Below are positions 14,998-20,807 of a stretch of DNA of 20,807 bases, one piece after another. The stretch is taken from positions 1-20,807 of the forward strand of contig JAIDXU010000320.1 of NCBI GenBank assembly GCA_029058455.1, in the 5' to 3' direction. The position numbers were made by a program, and so were the translations under genes. This stretch comes from Paramuribaculum sp. Lineage in GTDB: Bacteria > Bacteroidota > Bacteroidia > Bacteroidales > Muribaculaceae. The notes beneath the pieces are model-generated. The model saw only the letters and a list, made by a program, of their open reading frames with translations, did not search any database and was not told where the DNA came from. Position 1 is the first letter of the stretch; the number at the start of each line of letters is the position of its first letter.

Positions 14998-15723
14998 ATG
15001 ATTTATTTTATTGGCGATTCTCACCTCGGCGCCCGCTATATAGCCGATCATAAGGCCCATGAGGCACGTCTGTGCCGGTGGCTCGATATGATTGCGCCCG
15101 ATTGTGAGGAGCTATATCTGTTGGGGGATATAATCGATTATTGGTTTGAGTATAAAACGGTTGTTCCGAGGGGCTATGTGAGATTTCTCGGACGGTTGGC
15201 ATCGCTTGTCGACAAAGGTGTGAAAGTGGTGTGGTTGAAGGGAAACCATGACATGTGGATTTCAGACTATCTGCCCGATGAAATAGGGGTGGAGGTAGTC
15301 GACGGAGTGTATGACACGGTGATAAAGGGAAAACGTTTTGTGATGGAACATGGTGACGGAGTGGGGCGCCTTCCGAGAGTCTATTCTATAATGCGCCGCA
15401 TGTTCAGAAACAAATTTCTGAGACGTCTCTATGCTTCCGTTCATCCGCGGCTCACGATGGGATTCGCTCATGTGTGGTCGAGTCATTCGCGCAAAGCCGG
15501 CGGATACGCTCATGTCGATCCGTCACCTCTTGTGGAGTGGGCCGAGCAATATGTCAGGACTGAGGGACCGGTGGATTATTTCGTGCTGGGGCATTTACAT
15601 ACCCCCTTCCAAACGAAACTCTCTTCGGGTGGCGAGCTGACTATTGTGGGCGATTGCATTCACGGCCTCAGCTATGCCGCTTTCAACGGCACTTCCCTCA
15701 GCCTCTGTGTCGCTGAGAAATAA
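14998..15723 (+). CDS. lpxH: UDP-2,3-diacylglucosamine diphosphatase (LpxH)
   Basis: This calcineurin-like phosphoesterase hydrolyses UDP-2,3-diacylglucosamine to lipid X and UMP in lipid A synthesis, acting at the inner face of the cytoplasmic membrane. The 241-residue protein shows the metal-binding motifs GDSHLG (start), LLGDIIDYW, KGNHDMW, MEHGDG and VLGHLHTP, in the order and spacing of LpxH. ATG 14998 places the GDSH motif at residues 6-9, as in homologues; a longer frame from 14908 would overlap the previous gene with no homology. Some Bacteroidetes paralogues have other substrates, so the exact reaction is by family. Confidence 0.87.
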   Translation: MIYFIGDSHLGARYIADHKAHEARLCRWLDMIAPDCEELYLLGDIIDYWFEYKTVVPRGYVRFLGRLASLVDKGVKVVWLKGNHDMWISDYLPDEIGVEVVDGVYDTVIKGKRFVMEHGDGVGRLPRVYSIMRRMFRNKFLRRLYASVHPRLTMGFAHVWSSHSRKAGGYAHVDPSPLVEWAEQYVRTEGPVDYFVLGHLHTPFQTKLSSGGELTIVGDCIHGLSYAAFNGTSLSLCVAEK

Positions 15724-15820
15724 CCAAATCTTGAACTGGAACATATAGATGAGGGAAATCTAAACATAGGTTTAGGTTGTATATAATAATATAATCACAG
15801 CTTTTAAGTCTCGGCCCGTT

Positions 15821-17095
15821 ATGAAAAAGATAGTTATTATGATTACCGCAATTGCGGTTTTCGGGGTTTTTGCCGCGTCGGCACAGCGCGACAACCGCCT
15901 TCATGAAAAAGGGGTGGTGTCGGTGGCCAACAACGATAGCATAGATGGTTCTCATGTGGAGAAAGCATTTAAATCGGTAGCTCCGGTGTCGCCCAAAGAC
16001 AACGGTTTGCCCCGTTTTGCCATAGTGGGCAAGAATCATCAGTTTTATCTCGGTATCGGAGCGCAATTTCTCGGAGAAGCCGTTTATGATATAGGTGGCA
16101 ATGCAGGGTCGGAGATATGTTTCACCCCTTCGGCTTTTACACCTGCCGAGCCGGGTAACGGAGCCGGATTGGGGTTCGGGTGGCAATCTTCGTCGATTTA
16201 TTTTAATATCATCGGTCTGCCCAACACCTCCAATCAGATCGGCGTTTTCTTCAAGCTCAACTTCACCGGCACGGGTAATACCGTGAGCTGCTATCATTTC
16301 TATGCTAAGTATCGTGGTCTGACAGCCGGATACACCAACAGTCTTTTCAGCGACGGAGCTGCCGAGCCTATGACCATTGATTTCGAAGGGCCTAACGGAT
16401 ACCCTTATGCAACATTGTTTACTGCATACTGGACTCAGAATTTCACCGATCATCTCAGCGGAGCGATAGGCATTGATGAGCCGGCAACATCGCTCACTAC
16501 CGATTCTCACACCGCGTCGGTCAAGGCGCGCACACCATCGGTGCCCCTCTATCTGCAATATGCGTGGGGTGGGGGTAGCTCTCATGTGCGTCTGTCGGGC
16601 ATATTGCGCCCCATGCAATATCGTGACGTGACTGCGGGGCGAAACAGAAATCTTTTCGGAGGCGGAGTTCAGCTTTCGGGAATGACCGCGGTTGTGGGTG
16701 GATTGTCATTGCAATTTAACGCCGCCTATGGCACGGGAATCGGGTCATATATACAGGATGATGAGGGGTTGGGTCTTGACGCCGTGGCCACTCACCGCGA
16801 GGGCATAATGAAATCTGTGAGAACTCTGGGCATTACAGGCGGTTTGAATTACGCTTTCAGCTCCCGGCTGAGTTCAAACCTCGTTTACAGTCATGTCTCG
16901 AATTGGCTTCCCGATGATGCCGTGACTGTGGCGGGGCAATACCGCTCGGGAGATTATGTTGCGGCCAACCTTATATATAATATCAATAAGTTTGTGTCGG
17001 CGGGGGTGGAATATGACTATGGCCTGCGCAAAGGAGTTGAGACCGGGAGCGTGCATGTCAACCGCATTCAGGCTCAGATGGCTGTGACTTTCTAA
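15821..17095 (+). CDS. DcaP-like outer-membrane porin
   Basis: The 424-residue protein has a signal peptide (MKKIVIM start, cleavage near ASAQ, about residue 22). It then shows a long series of alternating amphipathic beta strands ending in AQMAVTF, with the terminal Phe expected for an outer-membrane barrel. Segments such as FYLGIGAQFLGEAVYD, YAKYRGLTAGYTNSLFSD and FVSAGVEYDYGLRKG resemble DcaP-family porins, which let small acidic solutes cross the outer membrane. The substrate is unknown. A short helical segment after the signal (about 40-60) may form the periplasmic coiled coil seen in DcaP. It is convergent with the next gene, 35 bp away, with no clear terminator. Confidence 0.78.
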   Translation: MKKIVIMITAIAVFGVFAASAQRDNRLHEKGVVSVANNDSIDGSHVEKAFKSVAPVSPKDNGLPRFAIVGKNHQFYLGIGAQFLGEAVYDIGGNAGSEICFTPSAFTPAEPGNGAGLGFGWQSSSIYFNIIGLPNTSNQIGVFFKLNFTGTGNTVSCYHFYAKYRGLTAGYTNSLFSDGAAEPMTIDFEGPNGYPYATLFTAYWTQNFTDHLSGAIGIDEPATSLTTDSHTASVKARTPSVPLYLQYAWGGGSSHVRLSGILRPMQYRDVTAGRNRNLFGGGVQLSGMTAVVGGLSLQFNAAYGTGIGSYIQDDEGLGLDAVATHREGIMKSVRTLGITGGLNYAFSSRLSSNLVYSHVSNWLPDDAVTVAGQYRSGDYVAANLIYNINKFVSAGVEYDYGLRKGVETGSVHVNRIQAQMAVTF

Positions 17096-17130
17096 CCTAT
17101 CTCCTCAGGCTTTGTTGTGATAGCGTAGTA

Positions 17131-19197
17131 TTACTTAAGAATTGAACTGGAAATATTCTTTTCGCCGCTTAACTCTGCTGATTGACTGACTTTTCTTCCA
17201 TAGTTCAAAATATAGGTCACAGTCAAAGATATCCTACGATGATAATCCGAGCCAAACTGTGTCATGGTGCTGTCATACCATCGGGTAACCAAGGAGTCTT
17301 TACTAATTTCCCATGAAGACTGAAAAAGGTTTATAATGGACAACTGCAGATTCAAACCTCGGGAAGTCCACCCTGCTCCAATCGAATAGCTAATAGGCAT
17401 TGTACGCAAATATGCATCCTCTCCATCGACATAACTATTGCCGGTATCATAATATGCATTGAAGAAAAACTTTTCGAGGTAGTAGTTGAGATTGAGGCTC
17501 GCTGTGAACGGATAATGTGAGATACTGTTACTTCCGGTTGTGTTGTAAAGCAACATGCGCGGAGAAACTGAAAAGGACAGTCTCCCTCCAAAAAAATTTC
17601 CGGTTAGGCTTGCTCCGATCTGACCATGATTGTAATCTCCGTCATTCTGATATTTCTTCAACATCATTCCGTTGTGACCTTCAGGACTATAGACTGCAAT
17701 CGGTCTATTAGCAATTCGGAACATTGTAATATATGCAGACAGCTGCCACTTATTGCTTGCCAACCATGTATAACTCAGTGCTGCCGACGTATTACGCGAG
17801 CATTTCAAATCCGGATTGCCTGATATATACATGAGCTCGGATTGCTGAATGATGTTTGGATTCTTCATTGTGGCATCGGGCGAGAATGAAGCATACTGAA
17901 ACCACAGATTAACAGAGTGTTTCTGATTGGGTGCATATTGTAGGTTTATATGGGTAAAGGGATAAAAGTCATCCATTGACTTACCGTTGGTATAGTTCGA
18001 CTCAAATGCATAGCCAACGTCGATACTCCCCGCTATCCTTCGGTAATTCAGCGACATACCGAAAGTTATGCCTGTGAATGCCTGACGGAAGCGGTTGACG
18101 GTGTTGCTCGACCCTGTGTAGTCAATCATCGAGTGGCCTCCGCCTGACAAGACATTTGAAAATAAAGTAACTCTATCCGACAATGATTTGTTGGCTTGTA
18201 TTGAACCTCGCAAAAACCATGAGTCTTCATCTGCAATATTTTCGATAGATACATCTCCCGCAGAATAATTTGAAGTGGTGTTGTTCTCGGTAATCTCAGC
18301 CCGAAAATTTCCGTTGATTGACCATCCTTTGCCCAGTGTCGCATACAATTCGTTATCCCATCCGATGGCATTATTTGTTGACGGTGATTCTGTGTAATAT
18401 GATTCTGGAGGATACTGGCTCGAAAATTTGACGTAGCCTGACGTGTGTTTTACCGGAATGTTGATTCGACGATATGAGACGAGATTACGAAATGTGAAAT
18501 TCTCACTCTTATTCCATGTGGCTCGTAATGCCAAGTATAAGGCGCGCTGATGTTTTCTTCCTGTCTCTGTACTGCTCTCGCGTCTGACAGTTACTGACTC
18601 CAGTCGGTAGGTTTCGTTTGATACAGAGCCGATATGAGAGTTATAGTCGTAATCACCCGACACTATGACGTCGTATTCCATCTTACGGTAAGCGAATTTG
18701 GAATACACCGAAGTCTCACCGTTGCGTATCATGAAGCGTTCTTTGCCGTTGAGCTTCGTGTAACCTCCGTAGGTATAGGAGTAAGTTATGAGATTAACAA
18801 CGTGTTGTGCACGCTGAAATCGTGGATCAATAGGGAAATCAAGATATTCAACCCGTTTCACATCATTGGGATTCAGTCCGCAGATGTCCTCGGTAGTTGC
18901 CGGATGAAAGTTGATAAACAGGCTGACACTTTGATTGCTGGTGGTATTGACAGTCTCGGCTATAGGATTCACACTCAATTGCGGAATGTTCATACTCGCA
19001 AGCAGGGAAACACCGTCGGAAGCGGTTGACTTCTGACCGGAGGAAGGAATATAGACTGTTTTTGTAGCACTCGTATGTTGAGAATTGGCAACAACAGTTA
19101 TCTCACCGAGTTCTTTAAACGGTATTGTATCCGGATCGATGATCTGCCCCTGTGCTACACATGGGATCATTATTAATGGTAATATACAATGTTTCAT
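17131..19197 (-). CDS. TonB-dependent-receptor-like outer-membrane barrel protein
   Basis: The 688-residue protein starts with a signal peptide (cleavage near AQG, residue 17). A TonB-box-like start is followed by a plug-like domain (ISLLASMNIPQLSVNP-like block, VSLFINFHPATTEDICGLNP, DVKRVEYLDFP) and a barrel of roughly 500 residues of the OMP_b-brl_3 (PF14905) type. The N-terminal carboxypeptidase-like domain common in Bacteroidetes homologues is missing, so the protein is shorter than many. The cargo is unknown. It is transcribed away from a two-component system. A -7-like TAATTTCG (19209-19202, minus strand) sits just before the ATG, behind four helically phased repeats, so control by the neighbouring regulator is likely. 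Confidence 0.8.
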   Translation of the reverse strand: MKHCILPLIMIPCVAQGQIIDPDTIPFKELGEITVVANSQHTSATKTVYIPSSGQKSTASDGVSLLASMNIPQLSVNPIAETVNTTSNQSVSLFINFHPATTEDICGLNPNDVKRVEYLDFPIDPRFQRAQHVVNLITYSYTYGGYTKLNGKERFMIRNGETSVYSKFAYRKMEYDVIVSGDYDYNSHIGSVSNETYRLESVTVRRESSTETGRKHQRALYLALRATWNKSENFTFRNLVSYRRINIPVKHTSGYVKFSSQYPPESYYTESPSTNNAIGWDNELYATLGKGWSINGNFRAEITENNTTSNYSAGDVSIENIADEDSWFLRGSIQANKSLSDRVTLFSNVLSGGGHSMIDYTGSSNTVNRFRQAFTGITFGMSLNYRRIAGSIDVGYAFESNYTNGKSMDDFYPFTHINLQYAPNQKHSVNLWFQYASFSPDATMKNPNIIQQSELMYISGNPDLKCSRNTSAALSYTWLASNKWQLSAYITMFRIANRPIAVYSPEGHNGMMLKKYQNDGDYNHGQIGASLTGNFFGGRLSFSVSPRMLLYNTTGSNSISHYPFTASLNLNYYLEKFFFNAYYDTGNSYVDGEDAYLRTMPISYSIGAGWTSRGLNLQLSIINLFQSSWEISKDSLVTRWYDSTMTQFGSDYHRRISLTVTYILNYGRKVSQSAELSGEKNISSSILK

Positions 19198-19201
19198 GAC
19201 G

Positions 19202-19209
19202 CGAAATTA
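19202..19209 (-). promoter_or_regulatory. Candidate -7 box of the barrel-protein gene
   Basis: The minus strand reads TAATTTCG, one mismatch from TAnnTTTG. The ATG is 4 bases downstream, which would make the transcript leaderless. Confidence 0.35.
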
Positions 19210-19220
19210 GGTAGTCCTTT

Positions 19221-19258
19221 CTTATTCAATCCTTATTCTCTCTTATTTAGTCTTAATC
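19221..19258. promoter_or_regulatory. Four helically phased CTTATTC-like direct repeats
   Basis: CTTATTC (19221), CTTATTC (19232), CTTATTT (19242) and CTTAATC (19252) follow at 11, 10 and 10 bp. One-turn direct repeats are the typical binding pattern of OmpR/PhoB-type response regulators. They lie just upstream of the barrel gene's -7 box and about 38 bp upstream of the kinase gene's -7 box. Confidence 0.6.
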
Positions 19259-19295
19259 TTGCAATTTATGTATCAGATGATTAGCATACTTTTTG

Positions 19296-19303
19296 TAACT
19301 TTG
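19296..19303 (+). promoter_or_regulatory. Candidate -7 box of the histidine kinase gene
   Basis: TAACTTTG matches TAnnTTTG; ATG 19311 begins 8 bases later, so the leader would be a few bases at most. No clear -33 TTG at normal spacing, which would fit activator dependence. Confidence 0.5.
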
Positions 19304-19310
19304 TGCTGTT

Positions 19311-20645
19311 ATGAGGTACTTTAAACTGATTCTTACCTGTATGCGTATCATAGTTGCGATGCTGTTTGTTGCCAACATGATATTCATGATGCAACTATAT
19401 AACTCCATAAAGGAGCGATATATAAACGATATAGAACAATGTCTGAGCCGTGCTGATCAGATTGAAATTGTCGACAGGTTGATAGAGGCTGGATTAACGG
19501 GTGATGATGATGTGGTGTGGATTTCGATCGGGTTGCAGAGATCGGATGTTGGTTCGACTATGAATGTTGAGGAATTACAGAAATTATATTACTCTCAAGG
19601 TTTTCGTCGAGTAGACAGGCAGATTATGTCAATGATAGCACAATACCTTCATAACGGAAATTTTGCTGACAGGATTGGAGAACCTGACATATTCAAAATG
19701 GAGGAAGCCTTTCGCCGAGACCTTAATTTTTCAGGATATTATCCCGAAGAGGTCTATATAGTTGCAACCGGTGGAACATTGGAATGTTCGTCGGAATTAT
19801 GGGAGATAAAGTATCGTGTAAACAATGACGTTATATACTATGCCTATATTTCTCCGTTGACAAATAATATCCTCATGGAAATGGGAGGAGTAATTATTAC
19901 CTCAGCTCTTATAGCATTGATCCTAACATTCGGATTTTGGTACCTTCTTCATGTTATTGCCCGGCAGCGTACAATTGAGGAAATGAAAGACGACTTTACC
20001 AACAATATGACCCATGAACTGAAAACACCCATTGCCATAGCTTACGCGGCAAATGATTCACTGCTTCAGTTCCCTGATCCAAAAGATGAGGAACGCACTA
20101 AAAAATATCTCACAGCGGCTCTTGAGCAACTGTCAAAACTTTCCGGCTTGGTCGAGAGTATTCTTGCAATGAGCATGGAGCGGAGAAAGCATCTTGTCAT
20201 GGCTAAAGAAAAGATAAAGCTCAAAGATTTTCTGACTGATATTATCAATCAGCAAAAGCTTAAAGCAAATAAGCCATGCGATATTGAGCTTGAATGCCCC
20301 GGGGATGCGGTCGTAGAGGCTGATCCTACTCATTTCTCAAATGTTATCAGCAATCTGATTGACAATAGCATAAAATATTCCAAAGACTCCGTCGCGATTA
20401 AAATAAAGGCTGACGCGACGGAGTTGTCAGTCTCAGACAACGGAATTGGTATTCCCGAAAAATCATTATCGGAAATATGGAGTAAATTTTATCGTGTGCC
20501 ACACGGCAACCGGGCTGATGTGATAGGATACGGAATAGGTCTTTTCTATGTAAAATCTATTGTTGATAAACATGGTTGGCAGATAAGCGTAGCAAGTCGG
20601 CAAGGGAAAGGTAGCACATTTACCATCAAATTAAAAAAACAATGA
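19311..20645 (+). CDS. Membrane sensor histidine kinase
   Basis: The 444-residue protein senses a signal outside the inner membrane and phosphorylates the regulator encoded next. Transmembrane segments lie at about 9-29 and 192-214, enclosing a periplasmic sensor region of about 160 residues that I cannot assign. There is no evident HAMP domain. The dimerisation helix follows directly with the H-box NNMTHELKTP (His235). The ATPase domain has the N-box NVISNLIDNSIKYS (from 344), DNGIGIP (376-382) and GYGIGL (406-411). Its stop overlaps the regulator start as ATGA. The nearby barrel protein is the obvious candidate target. RprX of Bacteroides is a comparable kinase, but I do not claim orthology. 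Confidence 0.9.
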   Translation: MRYFKLILTCMRIIVAMLFVANMIFMMQLYNSIKERYINDIEQCLSRADQIEIVDRLIEAGLTGDDDVVWISIGLQRSDVGSTMNVEELQKLYYSQGFRRVDRQIMSMIAQYLHNGNFADRIGEPDIFKMEEAFRRDLNFSGYYPEEVYIVATGGTLECSSELWEIKYRVNNDVIYYAYISPLTNNILMEMGGVIITSALIALILTFGFWYLLHVIARQRTIEEMKDDFTNNMTHELKTPIAIAYAANDSLLQFPDPKDEERTKKYLTAALEQLSKLSGLVESILAMSMERRKHLVMAKEKIKLKDFLTDIINQQKLKANKPCDIELECPGDAVVEADPTHFSNVISNLIDNSIKYSKDSVAIKIKADATELSVSDNGIGIPEKSLSEIWSKFYRVPHGNRADVIGYGIGLFYVKSIVDKHGWQISVASRQGKGSTFTIKLKKQ

Positions 20646-20807
20646 AAAACAAAATATTATTGGTAGAAGACGATTCTACATTGTCGATGATTGTTGCCGA
20701 GACCTTACAGCGCGAGGGTTTTGAGGTTGTGACAGCCAACGATGGTGAAGATGGTATGCGAAAGTTTACACGACATGGTGCCGACCTCATTGTGACTGAT
20801 GTAATGA
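20642..20807 (+). CDS. Response regulator, N-terminal receiver part (cut by window edge)
   Basis: Fifty-five codons are visible, beginning MKNKILLVEDDSTLS. The acidic pair D10-D11 and the phospho-acceptor Asp53 in LIVTDVM match a CheY-like receiver domain. It overlaps the kinase stop by ATGA, so the two are a cognate pair with coupled translation. The output domain lies beyond the window; an OmpR-type winged helix is expected from the pairing and the phased repeats upstream, but this is not seen. Confidence 0.9.
   Translation, partial: MKNKILLVEDDSTLSMIVAETLQREGFEVVTANDGEDGMRKFTRHGADLIVTDVM

Noticed and set aside
15760..15775. CTAAAC-ATAG-GTTTAG hairpin as lpxH terminator
   Set aside because: The stem is only 6 AT-rich base pairs with no T run after it; it could be an operator for the porin gene, but nothing supports this.
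15698..16618. 306-codon open frame on the minus strand
   Set aside because: It lies opposite the porin gene with its signal peptide and barrel strands, and its own translation is Arg/His/Cys-rich and unlike a real protein.
15731..17152. TTGAACTGGAA occurring at 15731 and again near 17142
   Set aside because: It is an isolated 11-bp match with no similar flanks, palindrome or relation to gene ends; chance is sufficient.
1..20807. CRISPR array, tRNA or rRNA gene, or insertion sequence
   Set aside because: I saw no regularly spaced repeats with spacers, no cloverleaf-like segment or rRNA motifs, and no transposase or integrase frame, so the defence island has no visible mobility gene here.

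Overview
The window looks like chromosomal DNA of a Bacteroidales bacterium, with Muribaculaceae my best guess from overall gene style. The reasons are repeated TAnnTTTG promoter elements, few Shine-Dalgarno sites, a PF14905-type outer-membrane barrel, a DcaP-like porin, menaquinone synthesis and an M13 peptidase lipoprotein. This is an inference; no rRNA or marker gene in the window settles it.

Region 1 (1-219, minus strand) is the start of an RND efflux periplasmic adaptor lipoprotein. It is interrupted by an in-frame TAA at codon 48 and runs off the left edge. Region 2 (220-682) has no gene. It holds a promoter for each direction and several inverted repeats.

Region 3 (683-9790, plus strand) is one tightly packed operon that looks like an anti-phage island: a SNF2/RapA-like helicase, a DinD-like protein, a two-helix membrane protein, a type III beta-class adenine methyltransferase (Mod), a type III Res-like helicase-nuclease and a truncated RhuM gene. 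Gaps are 0 to 5 nt, with TAATG overlaps at two joints. Two features stand out. The DinD gene sits between two near-identical 60-bp copies of the SNF2 gene's 3' end (57/60 identical), as if it or its downstream neighbour arrived as a cassette that preserved both reading contexts. The mod gene is out of frame at a run of seven Gs, which would be an OFF state if it is genuine. A plausible model is a type III restriction-modification core with an added SNF2 motor, a recombination modulator (DinD) and a membrane protein that might act as an effector.

Region 4 (9791-13815) is housekeeping: purC, ubiE and an M13 metallopeptidase lipoprotein, closed by a strong intrinsic terminator. Region 5 (13857-14568) is a HigBA-type toxin-antitoxin pair, whose promoter has a palindrome filling the spacer between its -33 and -7 elements. 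Region 6 (14642-17095) holds a MIP18/DUF59 iron-sulfur assembly factor, LpxH for lipid A synthesis, and a DcaP-like porin.

Region 7 (17131-20807) holds a minus-strand TonB-receptor-like barrel protein divergent from a two-component system (histidine kinase and the start of a response regulator). The 113-bp gap between them contains four CTTATTC-like repeats spaced one DNA turn apart, which would fit binding by the cognate regulator.
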